Assembly (NCBI RefSeq): GCF_900109465.1
Contig: NZ_FOAZ01000008.1
Location: forward strand, 62,001-126,000
Length of the DNA stretch: 64,000 bases
Direction of reading: 5' to 3'
From: Streptacidiphilus jiangxiensis
Lineage (GTDB): Bacteria > Actinomycetota > Actinomycetes > Streptomycetales > Streptomycetaceae
In this document: piece by piece, positions 1-10,149 of the stretch
How the letters are laid out: each line of letters begins with the position of its first letter
Numbering within the stretch: position 1 is the first letter of the stretch
Made by a program: the position numbers and the translations under genes
Notes under the pieces: generated by a model
Told to the model about the DNA's origin: nothing
Databases searched by the model: none
The model's input: only the letters and a program-made list of their open reading frames with translations

Positions 1-291
1 CTCCCAGGTCGGGGCGAGATTCCGGTACGGCCGACCCGCGTCCAGCGCGGCGCCGATCGCCTCCGCCTCGGCCGCGCCGACCACCCGCCACACCGGGGTG
101 TCCGCCGGCATCGGCGTTCCGCAGACCGAGCAGAGGCGCTGCTGCGCGCAGGCGGCGCTCTTCTCGTAGTCGGTCCGCGCGAAGCGCGGCTCGCCCTCCT
201 CGTACGGGGTGATCGCCGGGACGGGATAGCCGCGCCGGTCCTGCGGCCGCGCGGCCACGGAGGGGGGCTTGGGGACGGCGTCGAATCGCAC
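1..291 (-). CDS. Hypothetical protein with a CxxC pair (3' part cut by window edge)
   Basis: An open frame of 97 codons runs off the left edge of the window. It begins at a GTG (291) and opens VRFDAVPKPPSVAARPQDRR. A Cys pair in the motif LCSVCGTPM, about 60 residues in, looks like half of a small zinc ribbon or zinc knuckle; any second pair would lie outside the window. The frame has third-position GC bias throughout, which supports coding. I do not recognise a family and assign no function. It is transcribed in the same direction as the TetR gene and lies just downstream of it, with a gap of 21 bases, so the two may share a transcript. Confidence 0.55.
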   Translation of the reverse strand, partial: MRFDAVPKPPSVAARPQDRRGYPVPAITPYEEGEPRFARTDYEKSAACAQQRLCSVCGTPMPADTPVWRVVGAAEAEAIGAALDAGRPYRNLAPTWE

Positions 292-312
292 GGCGCGATC
301 CTATGCCGTGGT

Positions 313-897
313 TCAGACGCGCGGCCGCAGACCGTTGAAGATCTGTTCGATGAGGGCCTCGGCGTCGTCCGCGTCGAGCGCCGAGGTGCCGATCAGGTAG
401 CGGTAGTAGACGGGCCCGAAGAGCAGTTCGACCATGGTGGCGGAGGGGACGTCCGCGCGCAGCTCCCCGGTCGCCACGGCGGCTTCGAGCCGGTCCCGCC
501 AGCGCCGCAGCCTGGGCGTGAAGAAGTTGTCGCGCAGTTCCTGAGCCAGGGACGCGTCGCTCTGGGCGTCGGCCAGCAGGCCGCGCCAGACCACCCCGAG
601 CTCGCCGTTGAGCAGTCCGATCACCATCCGCAGCTGCTGGCTGAGGTCGGCCGTGAGGTCGCCGGTGTCGGGCACCTCCGCCGCCGGGCCGGACCGCTCG
701 CTGAGCGCCTCCAGCAGCACCGCGGACTTCCGCGGCCACCACCGGTAGATCGTCTGTTTGCCGACACCGGCCCGTGCCGCGATCGCCTCGACGGTGACCT
801 GGGCGTACCCGTCACGGGTGCCGAGTTCGATGGCGGCGTCGAGGATCGCGCGGCGGGACCGCGCGCTGCGGAGGTCGGGATTGGGAGTTCGGCCCAT
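313..897 (-). CDS. TetR/AcrR-family transcriptional repressor
   Basis: This 194-residue protein has the TetR layout. A helix-turn-helix lies at about residues 16-62 (AILDAAIELG ... VTVEAIAARAGVGKQTIYRW), followed by an all-helical ligand-binding and dimerisation domain. The conserved IYRWWPRKSAVLLEAL segment is typical of the subfamily with a TetR_C_11-like C-terminal domain. Such proteins repress nearby or own promoters and release DNA on binding a small hydrophobic ligand. No Shine-Dalgarno precedes the ATG; instead a good -10 hexamer lies 6 bases upstream, so the mRNA is probably leaderless. A 13-bp dyad at 930-942 sits where the -35 should be. The divergent side holds no gene, so autoregulation and control of the downstream partial gene are the simplest targets. 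Ligand unknown. Confidence 0.9.
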   Translation of the reverse strand: MGRTPNPDLRSARSRRAILDAAIELGTRDGYAQVTVEAIAARAGVGKQTIYRWWPRKSAVLLEALSERSGPAAEVPDTGDLTADLSQQLRMVIGLLNGELGVVWRGLLADAQSDASLAQELRDNFFTPRLRRWRDRLEAAVATGELRADVPSATMVELLFGPVYYRYLIGTSALDADDAEALIEQIFNGLRPRV

Positions 898-903
898 GAT
901 CGC

Positions 904-942
904 ATTCTAGGACGTCGGCCAGCGAGACGAGACGTCGCGTCT
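904..942 (-). promoter_or_regulatory. Leaderless tetR promoter with overlapping operator-like dyad
   Basis: On the minus strand TAGAAT (904-909) lies 6 bases before the ATG at 897, which places the expected transcription start on the start codon itself. The dyad AGACG-tcg-CGTCT (930-942) overlaps the expected -35 position. That placement fits an autorepressor operator. Seen directly: the hexamer, the spacing and the dyad. Inferred: the function. Confidence 0.45.
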
Positions 943-977
943 TGACATGTGCGTCCTGGGGCGGCAAGCATGAGCTC

Positions 978-1017
978 CGTCGAGGCGGGGGGTCGCGGGG
1001 GAGTCCCCGCCTCGACG
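978..1017 (-). terminator. Hairpin after the protease gene
   Basis: A perfect 13-bp stem (978-990 with 1005-1017, arm CGTCGAGGCGGGG) with a 14-base loop lies 42 bases beyond the stop codon of the protease gene. There is no U-tract, as is usual in streptomycete terminators. Confidence 0.55.
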
Positions 1018-1058
1018 CCCCTCGCCGATGGCCCGGGCCCGGCGGCTCGGGTCGGGGA

Positions 1059-2066
1059 TCAGCCCGCGACGGCCTGCTCGTACAGCGCCTGCGTGGTCGG
1101 GCCGAAGACGATGCTGTACGAGGTGTCGGCCGTGTCGCCGCCCTGCTGGTAGCCGCCGATCACGCCGATGATGCTGCCCTGGTCGGCGCCGGAGTCGTAG
1201 CCGGCCAGCCAGGCCGTCCCGCTGGTGCCGCCGGTGAAGGCGGTGCAGCCGACCACAAGCTGCGTCGTGGAGTACGCCGAGGCGTCGCCGGTGCAGGTGA
1301 TGGGCTCGTCCGTGGCGGAGGGGTAGCCGGTCATCTGGACGGTGGCTGCGGTGGTGCCCGAGGTCGACAGCGTGTAGCCGCCGCCGGCCGCCGATTCGAG
1401 GCTCTGGCCGTTCTGCGGGGCGACCAGCGCGAAGGCCACGTCGTTGTCCGCGTCGCCGTCGCCCGTCCACGCGGAGTTCTCCACGACCTGGGTGATGCTC
1501 CAGACGCCGTCCGGCGCGGAGCCGTCGCGGTAGCCGGGAACGAAGACCGCGCCGGCCTGGCCGCTGCTGAGGCAGTGCGCGGCGGTGACGATCACGTCGC
1601 CCGCCGGGCTGTCCACGACGCTGGCGGTGCAGTGGTGGTTGCCGGGCGTGATCGAGTCGGAGGAGAAGATCGCGCCGACCTTGGTGCTCTGCTGCGAGGC
1701 GGCGAGCACCTGGGACTGCCCGGTCGTGGTCACCGGCACGTTCCCACCGGCCGCCGCGGCGAAGGAAGCGGCGGCGGTGGCGGAGGTGGCAGCGGAGGTG
1801 GTGGGCGTCGGGCTCGGGCTCGCGCTCGCCGTCGGGCTCATCGACGCGGTCGTCGACGCGGACGCCGACGGCTTCGCGGTGGCGCTCGCGCTGGGCGTGG
1901 AGCTCGCCTTGGTCGGCGCGGATGCTGCGGTGCTGGTCGGGGCGGGTGCGGCCGAGGAGTGGCGGGGGGCGGCGACAGCCGGGACGACGGTCACGCCGAC
2001 ACCGGCGAGCAGCAGTCCACCCGCCACCAGCGTCGCGACCTTTCGTGCGGTCGTGTCCATCGCCAT
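1059..2066 (-). CDS. Secreted trypsin-like serine protease
   Basis: The protein has 335 residues from the ATG at 2066, which is preceded by GGAGG six bases upstream; in-frame ATGs further upstream have no ribosome site. Residues 1-33 form a signal peptide (MAMDTTARK then a hydrophobic run ending VVPAVAA). A low-complexity Ala/Ser/Thr/Pro linker fills about 34-110. A chymotrypsin-fold domain follows with the triad His164 (VTAAHC), Asp209 (DADNDVAF) and Ser282 (GGTSGTAW). Cys146/Cys165 and Cys258/Cys274 are placed like disulfides. The Ser motif GTSGTAW departs from the usual GDSGGP, as in the glutamyl-endopeptidase/V8-like trypsin-like family, so specificity cannot be inferred. It should act outside the cell. 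The gene is monocistronic, with a strong hairpin downstream. Confidence 0.88.
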   Translation of the reverse strand: MAMDTTARKVATLVAGGLLLAGVGVTVVPAVAAPRHSSAAPAPTSTAASAPTKASSTPSASATAKPSASASTTASMSPTASASPSPTPTTSAATSATAAASFAAAAGGNVPVTTTGQSQVLAASQQSTKVGAIFSSDSITPGNHHCTASVVDSPAGDVIVTAAHCLSSGQAGAVFVPGYRDGSAPDGVWSITQVVENSAWTGDGDADNDVAFALVAPQNGQSLESAAGGGYTLSTSGTTAATVQMTGYPSATDEPITCTGDASAYSTTQLVVGCTAFTGGTSGTAWLAGYDSGADQGSIIGVIGGYQQGGDTADTSYSIVFGPTTQALYEQAVAG

Positions 2067-2214
2067 CCCCTTCCTCCCGTTTCGCATATCGAGACTCCCC
2101 ACCGGGCCTGAGACATCGGTGGGAGCTACATGGGAGCTGGATGAGAAGCTCGGTTCACGAATTGCGACCGGTACCGTCCCGACGGACCGGATCGCCGAAG
2201 CAAGGGGATGCGGA

Positions 2215-3018
2215 ATGAGCGGAGCTGTCATGACGACGGCCGCCGGGCTGGCCGGGACATCCGGCTGGACTCAGGCGGGTGTCGCACTGGCCGGCGTGGG
2301 CGCTGGCTTGATCAACACCGTGGTCGGCTCGGGGACCCTGATCACCTTCCCGGTGCTGCTCGCGGCCGGGCTGCCACCGGTGACGGCGAACGTGTCGAAC
2401 ACGCTGGGCCTGGTGCCGGGGTCGGTCAGCGGAGCCTGGGGCTACCGCCGCGAGCTCGCGGGCCTCGGCCCGCTGGTGCGGCGGCTCGGCACGGCCGGGC
2501 TCGCCGGCGGTCTGACCGGCGCGGTGCTGCTGCTGGCTCTGCCCGCGAAGACCTTCGAGGCGGCGGTCCCGGTGCTGATCGCGGGCGCCCTGGCCCTGGT
2601 GCTGCTCCAGCCCCTGCTGGCCAAGCGCCTCGCCGCGCGTCCCGCGGACCGCCCCCGACCGGAGAACGGCGGGCGCGCGCTGCTGATCGGCGTCTACCTG
2701 TGCGGGATCTACGGCGGCTACTTCGGTGCGGCGCAGGGGGTGCTGCTGCTCGGGCTGATGGGTGTCCTGCTGGACCTGCCGCTGCAGCGGATCAACGGGG
2801 TGAAGAACGTCCTGGCCCTCGCGGTGAACGGGATCGCCGCGCTCTTCTTCATCGCCGACGGCCGGATCGACTGGCGTGCGGCCCTGCTGGTCGCCGCGGG
2901 CTCGGTGGTCGGCGGCCAGATCGGCGCGCTGGTGGGCAGGCGCCTGCCCGCACCGGTGCTGCGGGGCGTGATCGTTGCCGTCGGCGTGGTCGCGATCACC
3001 CGCGTCGTCATGAGCTGA
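2215..3018 (+). CDS. Sulfite exporter TauE/SafE family membrane protein
   Basis: The protein has 267 residues from the ATG at 2215 with AAGGGG seven bases upstream; a second in-frame ATG five codons later is possible. About eight hydrophobic segments fill the whole length. Two duplicated TauE/SafE signature regions are visible, each with a small-residue-rich GxGxG-type stretch: near residues 25-60 (AGLINTVVGSGTLITFP, VSNTLGLVPG) and near 160-200 (GGYFGAAQGVLLL, NGVKNVLALAVN). Members export sulfite, sulfoacetate or related organosulfur anions, or are uncharacterised; the substrate cannot be read from sequence. The gene is divergent from the protease across a 148-bp gap and is followed by an interspersed palindromic repeat. 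Confidence 0.88.
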   Translation: MSGAVMTTAAGLAGTSGWTQAGVALAGVGAGLINTVVGSGTLITFPVLLAAGLPPVTANVSNTLGLVPGSVSGAWGYRRELAGLGPLVRRLGTAGLAGGLTGAVLLLALPAKTFEAAVPVLIAGALALVLLQPLLAKRLAARPADRPRPENGGRALLIGVYLCGIYGGYFGAAQGVLLLGLMGVLLDLPLQRINGVKNVLALAVNGIAALFFIADGRIDWRAALLVAAGSVVGGQIGALVGRRLPAPVLRGVIVAVGVVAITRVVMS

Positions 3019-3034
3019 GGGTCGGTTGCACGAT

Positions 3035-3142
3035 CCAGGGGCGCGAGGAACTGCGCGACAGGCCACCTCTCTGCGGTGTGTCGCTGAACGAGCAGGGCCA
3101 TCCTCACGGGGTGGTTGCTCGCGCAGTTCCTCGCGCCCCTGG
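3035..3142. repeat. Interspersed palindromic repeat, copy 1
   Basis: Two perfect 24-base inverted arms (3035-3058 and 3119-3142) share the core GCGCGAGGAACTGCGCGA and are 60 bases apart. The element lies between the convergent TauE and geosmin synthase genes. The same core with G for A recurs at 7438 and, on the right arm, at 34405. Here both arms carry the matching A-T change (3046 pairs with 3131), so pairing is kept. It may serve as a bidirectional terminator or mRNA 3'-end stabiliser. Confidence 0.85.
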
Positions 3143-3153
3143 GGGCAGTGCAC

Positions 3154-5409
<2,256 letters not shown>

Positions 5410-5429
5410 TTACCCCGCCGGAAAAACGG

Positions 5430-6038
5430 TCATTCCGGTGCGGAAGTAGTCATATCGTCGGACTGAATTCCCGCGCGGCGTGCCCGCAGCGCGCGCACCC
5501 GTCCACGGCTCGCGCAGGCCGGTGACGGGCACCAGCGACGGCGCCCGGTCGGGTCGCTGAACAGGCCCAGGCAGTCCTGCTCCGGGCAGGCCTTGAGGGT
5601 CAGCCGCTCGGAGCCGGCGAGCTGGTCGACGGCCTGTCGCACGATCCGCGACAGGGCCGCCGCGGTGCCGTCGGGGGCGGCCCTGCGCAGACCCTCGTCG
5701 GTGGCGAGCAGTGCGACCGGGTCGTCGTGCTCGCGCAGGAACCGTGCGAGCTCGCCGACCGCCTCCTCGGGTGCGGGCGTGCCGGTGATCGTCGCCCAGG
5801 CGACCGCGCGGATCGGTCGGCGCAGGTGCTGCGCGAGCGCCACGTCGTCCTCGGTGACGGGTGCGGCCGGTGTGAGCTCGTGCAGGGCCAGCCAGGCGGC
5901 GAGACGGTCGGGCGTGGGGATCCGCTCGATCGGGGTGGGAGTGGGGTGGCGCCCCTGGGTCGCCAGCAGATTGAGCCAGGTGGCCCCGCAGTCGAGGCGG
6001 AAGGCGGTGGTGTCGTCGGCTGCGTCGGCGTGGGGCAT
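5430..6038 (-). CDS. CGNR-type zinc-finger (ABATE domain) regulator
   Basis: The 202-residue protein combines an N-terminal helical ABATE-like domain (DCGATWLNLLATQGR near residue 16, then an all-helical segment) with a C-terminal four-Cys treble-clef finger: Cys151, Cys156, Cys170 and Cys175 (KACPEQDCLGLF ... RRWCPSPACASRGRVRALRAR). In most relatives the last part reads CGNRxRVxxxR; here it is CASRGRV, a divergent but recognisable form. The family is predicted to bind DNA and act as a transcriptional regulator. The ATG at 6038 has no ribosome site, but a TACACT -10 ends 6 bases before it, so translation is probably leaderless. Two 17-bp dyads lie in the gap to the divergent CMD operon, one overlapping this -10, which suggests autoregulation and control of that operon. 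Confidence 0.82.
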   Translation of the reverse strand: MPHADAADDTTAFRLDCGATWLNLLATQGRHPTPTPIERIPTPDRLAAWLALHELTPAAPVTEDDVALAQHLRRPIRAVAWATITGTPAPEEAVGELARFLREHDDPVALLATDEGLRRAAPDGTAAALSRIVRQAVDQLAGSERLTLKACPEQDCLGLFSDPTGRRRWCPSPACASRGRVRALRARRAGIQSDDMTTSAPE

Positions 6039-6048
6039 GGCAGAAGTG

Positions 6049-6106
6049 TAACGCCTGAGCCGTTACGCATGCTACGGTCGTGGTGTCGGTAACGGCTGAG
6101 CCGTTA
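6049..6106. promoter_or_regulatory. Paired 17-bp operators between CGNR regulator and CMD operon
   Basis: Two near-identical dyads, TAACGCCTGAGCCGTTA (6049-6065) and TAACGGCTGAGCCGTTA (6090-6106), lie 41 bp apart centre to centre, close to four helical turns. The second is palindromic apart from its centre base. The first overlaps the -10 (minus strand, 6045-6050) of the regulator; the second overlaps the expected promoter of the CMD gene. This is what an autoregulated divergent switch would look like. The cognate protein is inferred, not shown. Confidence 0.6.
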
Positions 6107-6131
6107 CACATCCGCACCGGGGAGGCCACAG

Positions 6132-6533
6132 ATGCAGGACCAGTTCGCCCGCGCCACGCTCGACCGCGACGCCGGATACGCGCTCCTCGACGAGCTGCAG
6201 GACGAGGCGACCCGACAGGCCGCGTTCCCGGCCCTGGAGGGCCTCGCGCCGGGCTTCACCGACTGGGTGGTCACGGCGCTCTTCGGCGGCACCTACCAAC
6301 GCGACGGCGGCCTCTCCCTGCGGGACCGGCAGTTGCTCAACCTCGCCGCGCTCACCGCACTGGGCGGCGTCGAGCCGCAGTTGGTGGGGCATGTGCGCAG
6401 CAGCCTGCGGATCGGCATGAGCCGGGAGGAGATCGTGGAGAGCATGGTCCACCTGGCGCCCTACGTCGGCGTCCCCAAGGCCCTCGCCGGACTGCGCGCC
6501 GTGGGTGCGGCGTTCGCGGCGGTGGATCAGTGA
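6132..6533 (+). CDS. Carboxymuconolactone decarboxylase family protein
   Basis: The 133-residue all-helical protein matches the CMD fold: LSLRDRQLLNLAALTALGG at about 57-75 and HVRSSLRIGMSREEIVESM at about 86-104 are the two signature helices. It lacks the CxxC of AhpD peroxidases, so it belongs to the gamma-carboxymuconolactone decarboxylase side of the superfamily. Members decarboxylate or isomerise lactones, but many near regulators are uncharacterised. A good ribosome site (GGGGAGG) lies 8 bases before the ATG. It overlaps the start of the phosphotriesterase-like gene by four bases (GTGA), so the two form an operon under the paired operators. Confidence 0.85.
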   Translation: MQDQFARATLDRDAGYALLDELQDEATRQAAFPALEGLAPGFTDWVVTALFGGTYQRDGGLSLRDRQLLNLAALTALGGVEPQLVGHVRSSLRIGMSREEIVESMVHLAPYVGVPKALAGLRAVGAAFAAVDQ

Positions 6534-7492
6534 GCGCGCCTGTGGTGCGGACGGTTCTCGGGGACGTGGCCGCGACGGAACTCGGGCGCGTGGACGCGCA
6601 CGACCACCTCTTCCTGCGCTCGCCCGCGCTGCCGGGCGAGGAGCTGGACGACGCGGCGGCCGCGCAGGCCGAGCTCGCGGAGTTCGCCCGCCTCGGCGGC
6701 GGGACGCTCGTGCAGTGGACGCCCTACGGGCTGGGCCGCGGGGCGGTCGACCTGCCGCGACTCTCCAGGGATGCGGGCGTGCACATCGTCGCCGCGACCG
6801 GCCTGCACCAGGCGCGGCACTACCCGCCCGGCGTCGTCGAGGCGCTCGCCGGCCCGGCGCTCGCCGAGCTGTTCGTCCGCGAGCTGACGGAGGGGATCGT
6901 CCCGGGCGTCCGGGCAGGGATGATCAAGGTAGCGGGCGCGTACCACGGGCTCGACGCCCACGCCCGCTGGACGATGCGTGCCGCAGCCGAGGCCCACCAC
7001 GCCTCCGGCGCGACGATCGGCGTCCACCTGGAACACGGCAGCTCGGGGCCGGAGGTCGCGTCACTGCTCTGCGACGAGCTGGGTGTGGCACCGACGTCGG
7101 TGATCCTCGGCCACCTGAACCGTTTCCCCGACGACCGCGCCCTGCGCGAACTCGCCGCGACGGGCTGCTTCCTGGGCTTCGAGGGCCCGTCACGGGCTCA
7201 CCACGCCACGGACTGGCGGCTGTTCGACGCGCTCGCGTCGTTGATCGACGCCGGCCGGACGGATCAACTGCTGCTCGGCGGCGACACGGTGGTGGCCTCC
7301 GGGCGCGCGACGACGGGCGAGGGCCCAGGTGCGCCCTATCTCCCGAGGGTGCTGTGGCCCCGCCTACGACGCGAGTTCGGCGCGGATGCCGAGGTGGCGA
7401 TCACGATCACCAACGCAGCAAGCGCTGTGGCAAACGCCCAGGGGCGCGGGGAACTGCGCGACAAGCCACTTGAGCCGATGGTCCCCCAGTAA
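6530..7492 (+). CDS. Phosphotriesterase-family amidohydrolase
   Basis: The 320-residue protein begins at a GTG that overlaps the upstream stop. The binuclear-metal ligands of the phosphotriesterase (aryldialkylphosphatase-like) amidohydrolases are all visible: HxH at His24/His26 (DAHDH), a candidate carbamylated Lys133 (GMIKVAG), His166/His169 (GVHLEH), His195 (LGHLNR) and Asp252 (GGDT). Family members are mostly lactonases or organophosphate hydrolases; next to a CMD-type gene a lactone or other ring-cleavage intermediate is a fair guess but only inference. The last 18 residues, from about Ala303, are encoded by the left arm of an interspersed palindromic repeat, so the native C-terminus has been replaced or extended. 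Confidence 0.85.
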   Translation: MSAPVVRTVLGDVAATELGRVDAHDHLFLRSPALPGEELDDAAAAQAELAEFARLGGGTLVQWTPYGLGRGAVDLPRLSRDAGVHIVAATGLHQARHYPPGVVEALAGPALAELFVRELTEGIVPGVRAGMIKVAGAYHGLDAHARWTMRAAAEAHHASGATIGVHLEHGSSGPEVASLLCDELGVAPTSVILGHLNRFPDDRALRELAATGCFLGFEGPSRAHHATDWRLFDALASLIDAGRTDQLLLGGDTVVASGRATTGEGPGAPYLPRVLWPRLRREFGADAEVAITITNAASAVANAQGRGELRDKPLEPMVPQ

Positions 7493-7596
7493 CAGGGCCG
7501 TCCGCACAGGGTGGGTTGCTCGCGCCCACGCAGGGGGCACCTCCCGGCCGAAGGCTTGGGGAGGAGCCGCATCTCGGTAGAGTCCCGCGCCCCTGG
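7438..7596. repeat. Interspersed palindromic repeat, copy 2, interrupted
   Basis: The left arm (7438-7461, core GCGCGGGGAACTGCGCGA) lies inside the 3' end of the phosphotriesterase-like gene. The right arm is split: TCGCGC at 7520-7525 and its continuation at 7581-7596, separated by a 55-bp block (7526-7580). The element lies between that gene and the convergent gltX. Confidence 0.75.
7526..7580. repeat. Second repeat type nested in palindromic repeat copy 2
   Basis: This 55-bp block (containing CAGGGGGCACCTCCC, then CTTGGGGAGGAG) splits the right arm of the surrounding palindrome. It has its own short dyad, CCTCCC with GGGAGG. From memory, similar GGGGGCACCTCCC-type segments are scattered in streptomycete genomes; I cannot verify that here. 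Confidence 0.5.
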
Positions 7597-7605
7597 GTAG
7601 GGCAA

Positions 7606-9015
7606 CTACAGCTTCGCGATGGCCGCGTCCAGGCGGGCCAGGACGCGGTCGCGGCCCAGCGCCTCGAGGGACTCGAAGAGCGGGAGGCCGACCGTGCGGC
7701 CGGTGACGGCCACGCGGACCGGGGCCTGGGCCTTGCCCAGCTTCAGGCCGTGCTTCTCGCCGATGGCGAGCAGCGTCTCCTTCAGCGGCTCGGCCGCCCA
7801 CTCCGCGGTCTCGTACGCGCTGCGCGCGTCCCGCAGGATCGCGTCCGCGCCGGGCTTCATCGCCTTGGACCAGGACGCCTCGTCCTCCACCGGCTGGTCG
7901 AGGAAGAGGAAGTCCACGTTGGCGGTGATCTCCGACAGGACCGCGAGGCGGGTCTGCGCCAGCGGGGCGACCGTCTCGAAGAGGGCCTGGTCGAACTGCT
8001 CCGGAGTCCAGGTGGCGTAGGGCGCGGTCAGGTACGGCGCGCACGCGGCCAGGAACTGCTCGGGCGTCAGGGCGCGGATGTACTCGCCGTTGAAGGCCGT
8101 CAGCTTCTTGATGTCGAAGAAGGCCGGCGAGGTGTTGACGTCCGAGATCCGGAAGCGGCGGACCAGCTCCTCGAACGGGAGGATCTCCTCGTCCTCGCCC
8201 GGGGACCAGCCCAGCAGCATCAGGTAGTTGACCATGGCCTCGGGCAGGAAGCCCTCGGCCAGGTAGTCCTCCAGGGCGACCTTGTCGCGGCGCTTGGAGA
8301 GCTTCTGACGCTTCTCGTTGACGATCACGGACAGGTGCGCCCAGACCGGCGGGGTCGCGCCCAGGGCCTCCCAGAGCAACTGCTGCTTGGGGGTGTTGGA
8401 CAGGTGCTCCTCGCCGCGGATCACCTCGGTGATCTTCTCGTCGAGGTCGTCGACGACGTTGGCCAGCAGGAAGACGGCGGAGCCGTCGCCGCGGGCGATG
8501 ACGAAGTCCTCGATGGCCTTGTTCGGGAAGACCGTGTCGCCGCGCACCACGTCCTTGACGACGGTCTCGCCCTCGTCGGGGGTGCGGAAGCGCAGCGCGC
8601 GGCCCTCGGCGTAGGCGAGGCCCCGGTCGCGGCAGAAGCCGTCGTAGCCGAGGTGCTCGGAGCCGGTGCGGGCGGTCAGCTGCTCCCGGGTGCAGTCGCA
8701 GTAGTACGCGTGGCCGGAGGCCTTGAGCTGCTCGGCGGCCTCGCGGTGGCGCTCGGCGTGGTGCGACTGGAAGTAGGGGCCCTCGAAGGTCGGGTCGTCC
8801 TGGTGGATGCCGATCGCGGCGAGCGCGTTGATGATGCCCTCGGTCCACTCGGGCTTGTTGCGCGCCGCGTCGGTGTCCTCGACGCGCAGCACGAAGACAC
8901 CGCCGGACTGTCGCGCCACGGCCCAGTTGTACAGCGCGGAGCGGGCGCCGCCGACGTGGAACATGCCGGTGGGCGAGGGGGCGAAGCGGACACGTACCGG
9001 GGTAGCAGCAGACAT
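7606..9015 (-). CDS. gltX: Glutamyl-tRNA synthetase
   Basis: The 469-residue cytoplasmic class Ic synthetase charges tRNA-Glu with glutamate. The HIGH-type motif reads HVGG at about residues 20-23 ([20 protein letters not shown]) and the KMSKS-type motif reads KLSKR near residue 247. The Rossmann catalytic core is followed by the helical anticodon-binding domain ending near [17 protein letters not shown]. In actinobacteria lacking glutaminyl-tRNA synthetase this enzyme usually also mischarges tRNA-Gln, which GatCAB then corrects; that is family knowledge. The gene is divergent from the secreted-protein gene across 168 bp, and its 3' end faces the interrupted palindromic repeat. Identification is firm. 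Confidence 0.97.
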   Translation of the reverse strand: MSAATPVRVRFAPSPTGMFHVGGARSALYNWAVARQSGGVFVLRVEDTDAARNKPEWTEGIINALAAIGIHQDDPTFEGPYFQSHHAERHREAAEQLKASGHAYYCDCTREQLTARTGSEHLGYDGFCRDRGLAYAEGRALRFRTPDEGETVVKDVVRGDTVFPNKAIEDFVIARGDGSAVFLLANVVDDLDEKITEVIRGEEHLSNTPKQQLLWEALGATPPVWAHLSVIVNEKRQKLSKRRDKVALEDYLAEGFLPEAMVNYLMLLGWSPGEDEEILPFEELVRRFRISDVNTSPAFFDIKKLTAFNGEYIRALTPEQFLAACAPYLTAPYATWTPEQFDQALFETVAPLAQTRLAVLSEITANVDFLFLDQPVEDEASWSKAMKPGADAILRDARSAYETAEWAAEPLKETLLAIGEKHGLKLGKAQAPVRVAVTGRTVGLPLFESLEALGRDRVLARLDAAIAKL

Positions 9016-9183
9016 GGGCCAAGCCTATCCGTCGCCGGGCCCCGGACCCGCCCAGGTTTTCGGCGCGGCTGTTTCGCGGCTGTGACGCTGCGCGGATCAT
9101 TCCAAGATCGCTCCGGCTCTACTTTTCTCTTCGTCGCCGAACCAGTCGGCCATCAGCCGGAACACGAACCCAGGGGGCTCCCG

Positions 9184-10149
9184 ATGTCCGCTCGCATCAA
9201 CCGCTCCGTCGCCGCCACCGTCGCGGCCGCCGCACTGCTCGGCTCCGCCGCGCTGGCCTTCCCGGCCGCGGCGAACGCCGCGGCTCCCGCCCCGGCCGCC
9301 ACCAAGCCGGCCGCTCTGCAGCTGTCGGTCACGCCGACCGCGCGGGGTTCCTGGCTCCAGCCGGGCGGCGCCACTCGGACCGAGATCGTCAAGGTCACCA
9401 ACACCACCGGCAAGGCCCAGCGGTTCATGGGCAACCTGATGGCGACGACCGAGGGCGCGATCTACCTGCGGGCCGGGGAGCTCAAGGCCTCGGTCACGGC
9501 GCTCGGCAAGACTCCGGCGACGAGCACCGTCTTCCAGCCGCAGACCCCTGGATACGCGGGCGTCTTCTACGCCACGGGTACTCAGTTCGGCGCCTTCACC
9601 CTGCCGGCACACGCGACCTTCGCCTGGAAGCTCTCCGTCGCGGCCACCAAGGCCTGGCCCCTGAACGACGGTGTGCTCCGCTTCGACGTCGGCGTCAACC
9701 GGGGCACCGACCTCTCCGTGAAGAAGGAGATCGACTTCACCCTGGCGAAGCGGACCGACGGGCCGATGAACGAGAGCCTGCACGGCGACACGAGCCTCTC
9801 CGCCCGGCACGCGGCGTACGAGACGGTCACGGTGACCAACCGGACCGGCGCGGACCTGAAGCAGTCCTGGTGGTTCCTGCCGGCCGTCCAGCAGCTGAAC
9901 GGTGCGCGGCTCGCGGTCGACGTCTGGGTCGGCTCCGGCGCGAACGGCCACTGGAAGACCGTGACCGGCCACAGCCTGCTCGTGAACGGCCTGCCGGCCT
10001 GGGCTTCGGAGACCTTCAAACTGCGCCTGCGCGTCGTCGACTACACCGCGAAGACGGCCACCGTCAGCACGCAGCTGTCCCTGATCAACTGGGACGGTGT
10101 CGTCAACCCGGCCGGCCCGGTCATCCCGCTGACGGTCCACCGCGGCTGA
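9184..10149 (+). CDS. Secreted protein of unknown function
   Basis: The protein has 321 residues from the ATG at 9184 with AGGGGG six bases upstream. A signal peptide spans about residues 1-32 (MSARINRSVAATVAAAALLG ... ANAAAPAP), so export is expected. The mature part looks all-beta: two segments each contain a TxxxVTNxTG motif (EIVKVTNTTG near residue 77 and YETVTVTNRTG near 215), which suggests two immunoglobulin-like or jelly-roll modules related by duplication. There are no Cys residues, no anchor and no catalytic motif. It may bind the cell surface or a polymer, but I do not recognise a characterised family. Its 3' end overlaps the convergent sigma-factor gene by 29 bp. Confidence 0.75.
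   Translation: MSARINRSVAATVAAAALLGSAALAFPAAANAAAPAPAATKPAALQLSVTPTARGSWLQPGGATRTEIVKVTNTTGKAQRFMGNLMATTEGAIYLRAGELKASVTALGKTPATSTVFQPQTPGYAGVFYATGTQFGAFTLPAHATFAWKLSVAATKAWPLNDGVLRFDVGVNRGTDLSVKKEIDFTLAKRTDGPMNESLHGDTSLSARHAAYETVTVTNRTGADLKQSWWFLPAVQQLNGARLAVDVWVGSGANGHWKTVTGHSLLVNGLPAWASETFKLRLRVVDYTAKTATVSTQLSLINWDGVVNPAGPVIPLTVHRG

Noticed and set aside
7516-9183. Open frame on the plus strand across gltX, joined to the secreted-protein gene
   Set aside because: It lies opposite gltX and runs without stop into the secreted-protein frame only because stops are rare in GC-rich DNA. The signal peptide and ribosome site place the true start at 9184.
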